Part shown: in pieces, positions 39,193-51,179 of the stretch | Layout of the letters: the number at the start of each line of letters is the position of its first letter | Numbering within the stretch: the stretch's first letter is position 1 | From: Crossaster papposus | Lineage: Eukaryota; Echinodermata; Asteroidea; Velatida; Solasteridae | Reading direction: 5' to 3' | DNA length: 64,000 bases | NCBI GenBank assembly: GCA_037893245.1 | Contig: JBAIAA010000512.1 | Span: 124,001-188,000, forward strand | The notes under the pieces: model-generated | Seen by the model: the letters and a program-made list of their open reading frames with translations, nothing else | Database searches by the model: none | What the model was told of the DNA's origin: nothing | Program-made: the position numbers and the translations under genes

Positions 39193-42100
39193 ATGATGAA
39201 ACCAACACCGATAGGATATGGACTTTGGTCAAAATCAACCTTGCAAAATTATGTGGAGCGGAATAATATCACGATCCCAGAGCGCGAGCTATGCCGGGAC
39301 TATATCAACGCCATCAGAAGAGAAGAGAGTACATATAAAAACTTAAATCGCAAGAAACTGGATGAGCTCAAACAAATAATAGACGACCAAGAGCTACAAT
39401 TTACGTCAACTGGTAAACGAGGTTGATTTTTACGAAAAGATTAAATTTTAGCGATTAAATCGTATAAAAACCCTGATATCTTTAAAGAGGCAGATTTTCA
39501 AGTACATAGAGCTTTTAGTAACAGTTATAGAAACTTGGAGTTAATGCCTAGATTGTAGAGCAATTCTTTAATAAGGACGTGCGGCAGATTGAAAAAATTG
39601 TTGTGTCGGAGCTGAGAAATCTATCGGCCATAAAATTTCAGTTAGGATTTAAAGCGGAATACGATAAAGAAAATCAAGACGGCTTTAAAACAAAAAAGCT
39701 TTTATTAACGTCAAAAACAAAGACAACGAATGTTTACGGTGGTGTTTGAGAGCCGCTCTCGGCAAGTATACCGACGAAATAAAACAACAAGTAAAAGACA
39801 AACCCGATTTTAAAATCCACGAAGACAGGCCGTCAGTTTACGATGAAAACGATGGATTAAATTTTAAACACGTACACTTTCCTACTCCAATCAATCAAAT
39901 AGAAAAGATAGAGAGACAAAACAATCTGAGTATAAATGTGTTCGCGTACGAAGAGGCTAAAGTACGACCGTTATATTTATCTAAAAACGCCAACGACCCC
40001 GCAGCCATAAATCTGTTGTTGTTTTCCTCGGATGACACAATTCACTATTGTTGGATAAAACATATATCTAGAATATTTTTGAACCAAACGAGACACAAGC
40101 ATAAAACATACATCTGTTTTAGATGTTTGGCGCACTACAACTCACGAGACAAGTTGGACAGGCATACGCAAGATTACGAGGGAATAGATATGCCACCATC
40201 TAAGGTCGTCTTTCCAAATAGTTTTACCGACGACCCTCCAATATTAAAATTAAAAAATCAAACGTTTACGCAAGACGCGCCTTTTGTCATTTATGCCGAC
40301 TAAATTGATAGACTCGACGTTGCGTTTAAGATATTCACCGTTTAAGTTTTAAAAAAACCCAAGCTCATAGACTTTACATCGCGAGACAACATCGATCACC
40401 AAAACACGAGTACGTGTTGGATTTGCGATATATCAATATATCCTAATTAATCCTCAAACTGTCCGTGCCCGCTTCCGAAAGAACCGAAGACTAACGAAGA
40501 AAAGAAAGAATGTTGTTACGTAAACAAAAAGGGATTTAAAGAGTCAAAGTGTATCGAGTGTAAAAAGCGTATCAACAAATTTAGAAAGGTGAGAGATCAC
40601 TGTCACATCACGGGTAGATACAGGGGAGCCGCGCACGCTTATTGCAATCAAAAACTGCAGGTGGTATCGGATAAAACTCAGATACCCGTCATCTTTCACA
40701 ATTTACAAAATTACGATGCTCATTTAATCATGCAAGGTTTGTACGAGACTAAAGAAAATATCGATTTTATTCCTAGCAACTTGGAAAAATACATTTCGTT
40801 TTCGATCGGTAATCTGAGATTTATAGACTCGTTTAAATGTATGTCGACGTCGTTGGATAAACTAGTCAACGCGTGTCCAAAAGAGGCGTTTACTCTACTC
40901 AAAGAACGCTATAAAGACCAAAATGTCGAACTGCTCTTACAAAAAGGTATTTACCCGTACGAGTATATGGACTCGTTCGATAAGTTTGAAGAGATCGACT
41001 TACCACCCATCGACGAGTTTTACAGCAGCCTCAAAGACTTGAATATCTCGCAAGACGATTATTCTAGGGCTCAACAAGTGTGGGTCGAATTTAACGTCAA
41101 ACACTTGGGTGAATATCACGACTTGTACGTCACCACCGACGCGTTACTTTTGGCAGGTGTGTTTGAAAATTTTAGAAAAGTGTGTAAAAAGAACTACAAG
41201 TTAGATCCCGCTGACTATTACACCTCTCCTGGGTTGTCGTGGGACGCGTTGTTAAAACACTCGGACGTCGAGCTCGAGTTGTTGACCGATGTGGACAAAC
41301 ACTTGTTTTTTGAAAAAGCAAAAAGAGGACTATCAAGCGTGGGTGGTGCTAGGCACTATAAAGCAAACAATAAATATCTTTCCGACTACGATCCAGACAA
41401 ACCATCGACTTACATCATGTATCTCGACGCCATCAATTTGTATGGTTGGGCCATGAGTCAATATTTACCTTACGCCGATCTTAAATGGGCAAAACCCAAA
41501 GACATCACGACGGAACGCATTATGTCAATCTCAGAAACGGCCGACGTAGGGTGTCTCTTAGAGGTAGACTTGGATTATCCCAACGCTTTGCACGATTGGC
41601 ACAATGATTATCCGCTGGCCCCCGAAAATATCAAAGTACCCAAAGAGTGGTTGTCCGAGTTTCAACTGGGGTTGTTGGCGTATTACAATTTAAGCAAGCG
41701 CCTTGGATGAAATCTTACATCGACAAAAACACCCAACTCGGAACTCACGCAACGTCTGACTTTGAAAAGGACTTTTTTAAGCTCATGAACAACAGCGTTT
41801 TTGGAAAAACGGGAAAATAGAACAGAGGCGTTTTTACTTAGAAGCAACCAAGTTTCTAAATATCAAGCGTTGTCGCGTAAACCGAGCTATAAACATACGA
41901 CGATTTTTACCGATTGCAATCTAGCGTTTATCGAAATGTACAAGACCAAGACGTTATTAAACAAACCTATTTTAGACCTCTCAAAAACTCTCATGTACGA
42001 CTTGTATTACAACCGCCTCAAAGAAAACTATGGAGACCGAATAGGGTTTACCGACACAGACAGTCTACTCTTGAGCGTTGAGACGGACGACGTTTACGAA

Positions 42101-42500
42101 GATATAAAAAAAGACTCCGACTCGTACGACCTGTCAAACTATCCCACCGATCACCCTTTGTACGATCGCGTCAACAAAAAGGTAATAGGTAAATTTAAAG
42201 ACGAATTTGGTGGGAAAACCAGTCAGCCAATGCGTTTGCTTAAGGCCAAAGATGTACTCAATTTTAATGACGGACGGCTTTGAGCTTAAAAAAAGCCAAG
42301 GGAGTAACCCAAAGCAGTCACCGACAAAAAATTAAGTCACGAGCGTTATCTCGACTGTCTCAAAAAAAAAGATTCTCAAAGCGATAAGATGACGTACCGG
42401 TACATCAGATCAAAAAATCACGCGTTACACACCATAACTCAAAACAAACTGTCGTTGAGTCCTCTGGACACAAAGCTATATACTACAGGATTAGTCACTA
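39193..42500 (+). pseudogene. Protein-primed family B DNA polymerase, broken
   Basis: Homologous to the element 1 polymerase over its length. Open pieces are 39193-39426 (N-terminus), 39746-40303, 40589-41710 and 41801-42283, with stops and frame changes between them. Exo I is cut by a stop right after FVIYAD at 40301-40303. The zinc/His-Me motif RDHCHITGRYRGAAHAYCN, Exo II (FHNLQNYDAHLI), Exo III (YVTTDALLLAGVF), motif A (YLDAINLYGWAM) and motif C (FTDTDSLLLS) are recognisable. Motif B is split across the break near 41805. The C-terminal part degrades after 42283. At least five breaks make it non-functional. Confidence 0.9.
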
Positions 42501-43504
42501 TAAACTTGGAGGTAACTCGGTGTCCGGTGGAACGACTTGAAGCTCTTGACTAACGAAACTTCGATTGGGACCTTTTTTGAGATAGTAAAGAGTGGGTTGG
42601 TTGGGGTCTTTGATCGCGCGATCTAAATCAAAAACCTCGAGACTCCAGATAGGATCGGTCGCTCGCCTGCGCTCTCCTCCCTCTAACTCACTGGGCGCGT
42701 AAAGATATCTAAAAAGATCGCCTTTTTTGATCAACTCTTTTTCTACCTCGTCCGCGGAAGAACTGATTTGACGAACTTGCGTTTCTTGCATCGCCCGCCT
42801 GGGAGTGAGTGGCTCGTAGTCTTCCGTCGTTATCGATCTGGTGGTTTCGTCGTTTAACGCCTTAATTACGTCGTGTAATCTTTTAACCCAGAGTCGCGAT
42901 CTCTCCGTCGGATTAAGGATTTCTTTGGCGTATTGATGGCCAAACAATCTCTCCGCCAAAGTCCTGTTAAATCTTTCGACGATACCCCGCGCTCTGTGGT
43001 TGCCCGGTTCTCCCACTTGTATCGCGACATTTTTCTCCGACATCATTTTTTTTAATTCCCCGTGAAATTCTTTACCCGCGTCTACTTTTAAAACCTTTGG
43101 CCAAGTCAAAGGCGACCTAGCGTAAACTCGACTCAAAGCGTCGGCCACTTGGGTACTCGTCTTGTTGGTCAAAGGTTCGGCCTCTTTAAAACGCGTGGCC
43201 ACGTCAACGACCGTCATCGCGTACTTATATTCTTTTTTACCGACTTTATTGAAGGGTAAAAATAACAAGTCTACACATGTATTTGATGCATTTCGTTGGG
43301 AATACCCATGGACTTGTTCAAACTCGTAGGTCGAGGAATATACGTAGGAGGCGGTAAATAAATTTGCCACAACGCTTGTTTTTTTAACCAGTTTCTGGTT
43401 TCTTCTTTGGACGCGCCCGTTTTTTTAGCTAATTTTACAACCGCGCCCTCACCCTTCCAATAACCGACGGGGCTATAATACACTTTTTTAAACTTTGTTT
43501 TCAT
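42498..43504 (-). pseudogene. Retroviral-type integrase with one frameshift
   Basis: Closely related to the element 1 integrase. The first piece (43504 to about 43275) begins MKTKFKKVYYSPVGYWKGEG and ends at MHQIHV. The second (about 43300 to 42498) starts at DLLFLPFNKV and includes VDAGKEFHGELKK and GIVERFNRTLAERLF, so the three DDE positions are still present across both frames. The break falls directly at the first catalytic Asp. The C-terminal YLYAPSELEGGERRRATDP block is intact. The gene is convergent with the polymerase, as in element 1. Confidence 0.9.
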
Positions 43505-43539
43505 TGTATTTAACTTATAAAAACTAAACAACTTATACA

Positions 43540-43635
43540 AACTTATAAACTAAAAAACCTACCAACGCCGTTCCTCCCAAAACAATTTTTTTTAATTTGT
43601 TGTTACATACGTGTAGACTTTGATTGAGCTTCAGA
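43540..43635 (-). pseudogene. Short hydrophobic ORF fragment upstream of integrase
   Basis: The minus strand encodes NKLKKIVLGGTALVGFLVYK, reminiscent of the small membrane protein genes next to the integrase in element 1. The fragment is cut at about 43635 by the LINE 3' end. Confidence 0.35.
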
Positions 43636-43974
43636 GTTGGAGTGGGAAGAGAAGGGAAAAAAGATAAAAAAAGAACCTGCTACAAGAAGTTAGCTATCCA
43701 ATGACGTCTTGAGGGTAATGACTATTTGGAAATAAAAAGAAAAGAAGATACATGTGAATCAAACAAATTGTATGTGAATTGTAGAGGCAAAACATGCAAA
43801 GAAAGCAGCGATGAGACCAGTGCGAGCAAGGCATGTATGTAGGATGAGACAAGAGCTCATGCATTGTATAGAAAGACAATATGAAATGATTTGTATACTG
43901 TGGGTGTGGATGTAAACATATATTATAAGGAAATGTACATGGTTGGTTGGTGTTGTTTGTGAAAAAGAATAAAG

Positions 43975-46900
43975 TTAAATATCACCGTTAGTTTCTTTAA
44001 TGAAATTTAATGTATGAAGGATGCTGTGTTTTGAGTTTAACACATTTTTAAGTGTCATTTGGTCAGAAGTAAATTTAAGTGATTTTTTAAGTATTTGTCT
44101 ATTATGTTCAAATTTTTTACATGTTGTGAGAAAATGTTCGACATTATCATAAGTGTTGCATGTTTCGCAAAATCCATCAGGATGTTTACCTATTTTTTTG
44201 AAGAAACTGTTAAGGTTTTTACATGTGTCCAGTCGAAGTCTGTGAATCTTTATTTCCTGCCAGCGTGGGAGATTCCATGTGTTTATGTGGGTGGAAATAG
44301 TGGGTTGTATATTTTTTAAGGTAGAATCTTTTGATTTATTCCATTCCATTTGCCATGTTTGTTTGAGGTGGTCCTTAAGATGATGTTTAGCTTCTGTAAT
44401 TGTGAGGGGTAATTTATAGTCAATATTAGTTTTCTTGGTGGCTTTTTTGGCAATCTGGTCTACTTTTTCATTTCCATAAATACCGCAATGTCCTGGTATC
44501 CACTCAAAGGTGACCCTATTAGCTTGGTTTTGAATGCTTATCAAGGTGTGTCTAATGTCACATACAATTTTATTGCTGGGAATAGGGTGTGAGATGGCTT
44601 GAATTGCACTTAAACAGTCACTGAAGATGCAGGTGTGCATGGGCTGAACATCTTCAATCCATTCCACAGCTAACAGAATAGCAAAGAGTTCCGCTGTAAA
44701 AATAGAAGCCTCATTGTTTAGTTTAATACTCTTGGAATAACTGAATTGAGGAATATAGATTCCACATCCGACTGTGTTGGTAGTAGGATTAAGTGATCCG
44801 TCAGTGTAGATGTGGAGTGAATTTCCCCACTGGGTATGAATTGTTTCTGCAGCCATGATGCCCTTTTCATTGATGTTCGATATGTGTTTAATGCGGTTGA
44901 AGATTTCGGCCGATATGTCTGGTTTTGTGTAATGCCAGTAAGAAAAAGGGTTATGTAATGGGAAAATGTTGAAGTGAGGTTGACTGGATCTAGCTTCAAA
45001 AGGTGTATGATGTAGACTTTTTTTTTCTATTTTTCAGCAAAATAATGTTTCTGCCAGCAATCTGTTTGGACATACTTGTTGGGGTGAGAATTGTGCATGT
45101 TGAGTTTAATATTGTAGAGATTGCAGAGAAAACTGCGACGAAAACATAAAGGGGGTTCACCACACTCTACTTGTAGTTTCTGACACGAAGTTCCGTAGAG
45201 TGCTCCGCAGCATATTCTCAGAGCCTGATATTGTATGCTGTCTAATTTCTGTTTATGTTCCATGGCCGCTGAATTAAAGGCTTCACATCCATAGTCCAGA
45301 ATTGGTTTGATAAGTGTTTTGTATAGTTGAAAGAGAATACAGCAATCCGCTCCCCAGTCCTTTCCGCTAACACATCTCAAGATATTGAGTTTAGATTTGC
45401 ATCTGTTGACAATATAATTTATATGGTCCTTCCAGTTAAGTTTGTTGTCGAAAATAATACCCAGAAATTTAATAGACGTCTGAAATTTAATATCAGTATT
45501 ATTTATCTGTAATTTACAGGAAGCATTGCGTTTTTGTGTAAAAAGAGTCGCAAAGGTTTTAAGAATGAATATTTTAAAACCCCATCTATCACACCAGGCA
45601 GAGATAACGTTTAAATTTTGTTGGATTTTTATGTTGATAAAGTTTATGTTTCTATTAGACTTCCAAATAACTATATCATCGGCATATTGGGAGATGTTGA
45701 TTCCGTTTATGACTTCAGATAGACCGTTGATAGCTATGTTAAAAAGAATGGGGCTGATGACACTTCCTTGGGGAATGCCAATATTGACATTGTGCGAGTC
45801 AGAGTAGGTACCATTGATATTTACTTGAATTTTTCTATTAGTAAGGAAATCATCAATCCATTTAGTAATACATCCATATATTCCAAGAGAGTGAAGTTTA
45901 ATGATTATGCCTTTTGGCCAGACCATGTCATATGCCTTTTCAAGGTCTAAAAAGACAGCGAGGGTGCTTTCCTTGTTGGCAAAAGCTTTATTTATGTTAG
46001 ACTCTAGGTTAATGATGTGATCTTTAGTACTCCTTCCTTTACGAAAACCACTCTGATGAGCACTAAGTAGATTATGTTTTTCCAGGTACCAGATGAGTCT
46101 GTTATTAACCATACGTTCCATGATCTTACAGAATGTGGAGGTGAGGGCTATAGGTCTATATGACTTAGGATCGGAGGGACTTTTGTCAGGTTTTAAAATA
46201 GGAACGAGAATAGCTTCCTTCCATGTGCTTAGGCATTGAGAAGTTTTCCATATTATGTTAAAAATGATGAGGGGAAAGCCACGGGCTTTCAGAGGGATAT
46301 GTTTGATGATATTATTACATATATTATCTTTACCAGGAGAGGTACACTTAGCTGAATTGATGGCTTCGTCAAGTTCTGATATGTTAAAAGGATCATTAAT
46401 GATGTTATCATTTTCCTCAGAGTGGGAAAAGTTATCTTCTGCATTTTGTTTTACTTCAAGGAAGGAATCACTGTAGTTATTGTCAATACTGATGGAAGCA
46501 AAACTACTAGCAAGCAAGTTAGCCTTTTCTTTATCTGTAATGAAATCTTGATTGTTGTCTGTTAAAGTGGAAATATTAGTCTTGGTATGGGTATTGTTAA
46601 TACGATGAATTTTGTCCCAGATCTTTTTAGAGGGAGTTTGGTAGTTTAAAGTATTGCAAAAAAAATTCCAATCCTCTCTTTTAGCCACTTTTATTGTTTT
46701 ACGAGCTATGGCACAAGTATATTTATAGTGAATAAGGTCTTGGGGATGACGGTTTTTTTAAAGAGTTTTAAGGGCTTCTTTACGGTTTTTAATAGCTCTT
46801 TTGCAATCATCGTTCCACCATGTGGTGGGCTTTCTTTTATAAATTTTAGTAGTAGTGGTTTGTGGGATGGAACAGTTAATAGCCTCAGTGAGTTGATTGA

Positions 46901-47703
46901 TGTATATGTTATATGTCTCTTCAGCACTGCAACATGTGGTTATGTTGGGTTTAGTAATGAAACTATCACGGGCAGTTTGAAAAATGAGGGATATGTTTAC
47001 GTGGCGTATGAAGACATTTTTTATTTGATTCAAAAATTATAGGATGATGATCGCTACCCCATGTGTCATCTAAAATATTCCAATTGTAATTAGCTGCTAT
47101 GTCAGAAGTGGTAAGAGTAATATCAATGCAGGTGATGGTACCATTAGAGGTATTAATTCTTGTCCCGTCTCCATTATTTATGCAGACAAGATGATGTTTG
47201 TCTATAAGATTTTCGATGACATGGCCATTTGTATCCATCTTCTTGCTTCCCCAAAGGGGATTATGGCTGTTGAAGTCTCCACAAATAATAGTATTTTTAC
47301 CAATATGATTTTCAATGTCTATAAAGTTCTCCTCTTTCAGGGTGATACAAGGATTATAGGCATTGATAATTTTTAATTTACTTTTATCAGAAATATAAAT
47401 GTCAATTATTTGATATTGAATAGGAAATTGTTTGTCTATAATGTTGTTGACGGTGAGATTTTTCCTAGTGAAGATGGCACATCCCCCGCCAGTATTTTTA
47501 TGTTCTGGTTTTCTGTCATTACGGAAAATATTGTATCCAGGGAGATTGAAGTTTTTCCCTTCCTTGAGCCAAGTTTCTTGGACGCATATGATGTCAGGTT
47601 TACTATCCCAATTGTTTATAGCCTGTTTTAATTCATTTCCATGTGCAATAAGAGACTGCAGGGCATTCCATTGTAAAATAAAGACCATGATGATAATGTT
47701 CAT
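43975..47703 (-). pseudogene. LINE ORF2: endonuclease, RT, RNase H, with frame breaks
   Basis: The AP endonuclease (47703-46966) has ICVQETWLKEG, CGDFNSHNPLWGS and GSDHHPIIF. The frame then changes several times between about 47030 and 46690. The RT (46688-45027) has PGKDNICNNIIKHIP, RPIALTSTFCKIMERMV, GFRKGRSTKDHII, GIPQGSVISPILFNI and the catalytic SQYADDIVIW. RNase H (44856-43975) has YTDGSLNP, AELFAILLAVEWIED, FSDCLSAI and NEKVDQIA, so its acidic residues are intact. The junction at about 45027-44860 is also out of frame. The start of ORF2 follows the ORF1 stop by only 2 bases. Confidence 0.85.
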
Positions 47704-47705
47704 GA

Positions 47706-49283
47706 TTACGTTTGTTTATTTTCTCCTCTTGAGCGATTTGAAGTTTTCTGGTTTGTTTTTGGTGTTTCAGTTTGAGAGTTCTCTGTGGTGGGTTCGTTGG
47801 GGTTTTTTTTGGATTGAGAAGATCTAGTTTGTCGAACCGGCAGCGGCTTATCAGGGGATTGCGAGGAATCATTATGTCTGCTCTGTTTTTCTTTGATATT
47901 TTGAGTTTTAGTTAACTGATGGTACAAGTGTTCAACTAGGGTCTTTATTTCTGGTTCTCTATTTTCCTTTTTTTTAGTTGTCTCCCAGATTTGAAGAGTT
48001 CCGATAAGCAATTCTATCAGGGTATTGTCAGGTTGTAAGTAAGTTGAGGTTGGTTCAGTTTGGCAAGCAACTGGAACTTTATCAGTTTGGGTGGATGCAT
48101 CTACTGATATTTTGTTAGCAGAGGACATGTTTTGTTTTCTTTGTACCGGTACATCATTTACAGCTTGAGGAGTTTGTGGGATTGTCCAATTTCTTCGTTC
48201 AGACCAGATTTGAGTTTGTTTAGGTGTTATTGTAGGTGTACATGTATCCCTAGGTTTTTCAGCATGGACAGTAATATTTGTTCTTATGGATTTGGCAGCT
48301 TCAGCATAGGAAATGTTGTAAGTGACTCTTACTTCTTGTATCTTCTTTTCATGCTTCATGGTGTTACATCCGCCGTAGGCAGAGGAGTGATTTCCACCAC
48401 ATCTGCTACATTTCACCTGGTCTTTTTGGTCACATTCTTCATAAGTATGGTTTCTACTGCATCTAACACATCTGGTATTGCTTCGACAATTTGTAGCTGT
48501 ATGACCTAGTCGTTGGCAATTGAAACAGCGAATGACTGGTGGAATGTATTGTTTGATGTCAAAGTGTTGATAGCCGAATTTGATGCTCTGGGGTAAGTGA
48601 GGTGTGTTAAATGTAAGGCAGACAGAAAGGCTTTTCCCTGTTTGACCATTTCTTCTGAATGTGAGTCTGCGGACCTCTATTACGCCTGCTTTTTTGCATT
48701 CTTTGATTATGTCTTGTTCTGTGAGTTCTAGAGGAACGCCAGAAATAACTCCCTTACTTTGAATTTCTGATTTTGCATAGTCGGTGGTGACTGACCATTT
48801 TCCAAGAATGGAGATTTTCCTCAATTTGTTGGCCTGTCCGGGGGTGTAGCATTTGACACTAATGCCACCTTGATTAGTTTTAGTCACATTTTGTATGATG
48901 TCACTTCCTATTGCATTTAGTGCCTTAGCAATTTTTAGCGGGTTTATTTGGGCAAGTTTGACATCTGGTGAGTTTATGATTACTATGGTAGGGTTTCCTT
49001 GGGTGGAGTATGTGTTTCTTCTTTTTTGTTGTCTATAGGAACTGTTATCAGAGTCGCTGGAATTGTCGCTTTGACTTTGTGTTTTTCTTTTGTTTGTTGC
49101 TTTCACAGAGACTTGAGAATCATTTTCGTCAGCATGCATATCCTTGTCTTCTTGAGCTTGGCTCATTAATTTGTCTAAAGTTGACCGTGGTTGGTCGTAT
49201 TGTTGCCTGTTCCTGTTTTGGGATAGTTGCTGTTGGAATAGAAGGTCCCATGACATGTCTTCCTCCTCGGAGTCGTCGGCCAT
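47706..49283 (-). CDS. LINE ORF1 (gag-like) with zinc knuckles
   Basis: The 525-aa open frame is intact. It has an acidic and Gln-rich N-terminus, an RRM-like middle domain (about residues 95-235), and CCHC knuckles CFNCQRLGHTATNC, CVRCSRNHTYEEC and CSRCGGNHSSAYGGC at about 240-295. A polar, low-complexity tail follows. Such proteins coat the retrotransposon RNA. The stop codon is 2 bases before the ORF2 ATG, a spacing that suits termination-reinitiation. Confidence 0.85.
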   Translation of the reverse strand: MADDSEEEDMSWDLLFQQQLSQNRNRQQYDQPRSTLDKLMSQAQEDKDMHADENDSQVSVKATNKRKTQSQSDNSSDSDNSSYRQQKRRNTYSTQGNPTIVIINSPDVKLAQINPLKIAKALNAIGSDIIQNVTKTNQGGISVKCYTPGQANKLRKISILGKWSVTTDYAKSEIQSKGVISGVPLELTEQDIIKECKKAGVIEVRRLTFRRNGQTGKSLSVCLTFNTPHLPQSIKFGYQHFDIKQYIPPVIRCFNCQRLGHTATNCRSNTRCVRCSRNHTYEECDQKDQVKCSRCGGNHSSAYGGCNTMKHEKKIQEVRVTYNISYAEAAKSIRTNITVHAEKPRDTCTPTITPKQTQIWSERRNWTIPQTPQAVNDVPVQRKQNMSSANKISVDASTQTDKVPVACQTEPTSTYLQPDNTLIELLIGTLQIWETTKKKENREPEIKTLVEHLYHQLTKTQNIKEKQSRHNDSSQSPDKPLPVRQTRSSQSKKNPNEPTTENSQTETPKTNQKTSNRSRGENKQT

Positions 49284-49451
49284 GTTGGTCCGACGACCGA
49301 AGGCGAAGCGTTATGTATGTAAAAGAAAATAATGTGGTATAGCCAAGAAAGCAAGCAGCAAAGGAAAAGCAAGCAGGTATAAAGTAAGAAGGTGAGCTAA
49401 ATAAGGACAATAAATCTCACCACTCGCAGTTAAGAGTCGGGCTGCGACCGA

Positions 49452-49793
49452 TTAAAAGACGTCCACACTCTTTCGAAGCTCAAGCAAAAGTCGGTAGATT
49501 GGTACTAGTAGATCTTCGCGAGTAACCGAGTTGTATTCTCTGAGAGCCTTGTCAGTACTTTTTAAAAGTCCTTTGAGCCTTCGCTTGTTTTGTTTTAGTC
49601 GATCGTTTAACCAATCGAGATACTTTGTCCGAGATTTTTCCAAATTTTGTTTTGCCGTCGTCAGTTTTTTCTAAAGCCAAGTCGTGTCTCTTGCGCTCTC
49701 CGTCTTGTTTAACGCTCGAAAAAAAAAGTTTGATCCCGTAAAAGCTAAAGCGTTAACTATAGCGCCTCCAACCATCATAGCGATGCTAGCCAT
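49452..49793 (-). pseudogene. Homologue of the element 1 144-aa gene, N-terminal part
   Basis: The ATG at 49793-49791 begins MASIAMMVGGAIVNALAFTG, nearly the same as the start of the element 1 gene at 8068. The frame is lost at a run of nine T near 49717-49725 and resumes in another frame as RTKYLDWLNDRLKQNKR. The C-terminal part is not below 49452, where the LINE begins; it is found on the opposite strand at 49851-49950. Confidence 0.75.
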
Positions 49794-49850
49794 ATTTTAA
49801 AAGAAGAAAAAAAAATATATAAAATACTTAGATTTCATTGTGAACTTATA

Positions 49851-49950
49851 GCAAAAACCCCAACTCTCAGACTTTTACACCCCCAGCGATAACCAAAAAG
49901 AACGAGAACTTGCGTTTGTTGCGGGATACCCAGCTTATAAATTTTTCTAA
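49851..49950 (+). pseudogene. Homologue of the 144-aa gene, C-terminal part, inverted
   Basis: The plus strand encodes KPQLSDFYTPSDNQKERELAF and then AYKFF and a stop, the counterpart of PKLSDFYSPSPEQQDRELAF in element 1. Its N-terminal partner lies 58 bp away on the minus strand. An inversion breakpoint must lie between 49793 and 49851. Confidence 0.75.
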
Positions 49951-50042
49951 GTGGATTCCTCAATCTAAAAAATAATGAGACATATTTTATAATACACATA
50001 AGACATTTTAATAAAAGTCTTTTATAATAAAGACAACTAAAA

Positions 50043-50412
50043 ATGATTAGCGTCATAAACAAAACGGTCGTAGAAAATACATCGAGACTTAGATTTCAAG
50101 AGTTTAGAGATTGTAGTAAACGCGGTCGACCGCGGTTCTTTTATGGTTATTTTTGCGGATATATTCACCCATTATAGGTTACCCGCCGTTACAACGGATG
50201 AGCTAATAAAAAGATGGAAATCTGATCTGTTGGTGTTTTATCAAAATCAATTCAATTTTGCAATGTGCTGCAGTACCGCCGGTTGCGGCATAGGGATAGA
50301 TCTACTTTTTTTGACGGATCGTCTCACGAGGGCCATATATAGATTTCATGTTTATTTTACGGTTAGAAAAATATTAGAGTTTATGCAATGTCCCATACCG
50401 GGACATATATGA
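50043..50412 (+). pseudogene. Fragment of the 520-aa gene homologue
   Basis: The ATG at 50043 and the frame from 50143 give a block with LVFYQNQFNFAMCCSTAGCG and RAIYRFHVYFTVRKILEFMQ, matching residues near 70-125 of the element 1 protein. Stops occur before 50143 and at 50410. Everything after this block is missing and is replaced by the GACCCGG-type repeat. Confidence 0.75.
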
Positions 50413-50509
50413 CCCTTATAACAACAATATAGATTGTAAAGGTAATATAGACACTTGCAGATTTTACGGCGAAGATCACAACTTGTCTCTTGGATATTAG
50501 TTACACTCT

Positions 50510-51130
50510 TAAAAGTCCCGGGTCAGAATTTTGACCCGGCCTCCGGGTCAATTGTTTTTTACCCATTCCGGGTCAACACGACCCGGAAAAAAAGGGTCAT
50601 TGTGCTTGACCCGGTGCCGGGTCAGCCTTCGGTAACCCTTTTCCGGGTTAAAATTGACCCGGAAAGCCGGGTCAGCCATAGTTAACCCGTTTCCGGGTTA
50701 AGTTTGACCCGGTGGTGCCGGGTCATTTAATGAAATATCATTTCCGGGTTAAATTTGACCGAGAGATGCCGGGTCAGCCATACTTAACCCGTTTTCGGGT
50801 TAATTTCGGGTTAATCATTTATCATCCTTAACAGATTTTCAGTTTATTTGACTAGAGATGCCGGATCAGCCATAGTTAACCCGTTTCCAAGTTACTTGAC
50901 CCGGAGGTGCTGGGTCATTTCATGCAATGTCATAGTTAACCCGTTTCCAGACTCGGAGATGCCGGATTAGCTATGTTAACGTGTTTCCGGGTTTTGACCC
51001 AGATCGAGGAATACCGGGTCATTTCATGTTAGGTCATCACGTTGATTTTGACCCGGAAGGTACTGGGTCATTATGCGGGGTCACCGTTAACCCTTTCCCG
51101 GGTATAATTTTACCGGGTACTATATAGGTC
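50510..51130. repeat. Array of GACCCGG / CCGGGTCA inverted motifs
   Basis: More than 20 copies of CCGGGTCA, TGACCCGG, TAACCCG or CGGGTTA alternate in both directions every 15-40 bases. Two loose units recur: CCGGGTCAGCCATAGTTAAC and CCGTTTCCGGGTTAA. The copies decay to the right. No ORF is credible here. The array lies where the rest of the 520-aa gene should be. Confidence 0.85.
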
Positions 51131-51179
51131 ATTATGCCAGCTCATTGTTAACCCATCATGTTTACCTGGTTAGTTTGGA

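Larger units (their letters stand above)
43635..49440 (-). mobile_element. I-type non-LTR retrotransposon inserted in element 2
   Basis: A roughly 5.8-kb minus-strand LINE with ORF1 (zinc knuckles) and ORF2 (AP endonuclease, reverse transcriptase, RNase H). A 5' leader lies near 49290-49440, and a 3' UTR of a few hundred bases lies below 43975. RNase H downstream of the RT places it in the I/Nimb-like group. Polinton sequence lies on both sides (integrase side and 144-aa homologue side). No clear target duplication was found by eye, so the ends are approximate. Confidence 0.85.
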
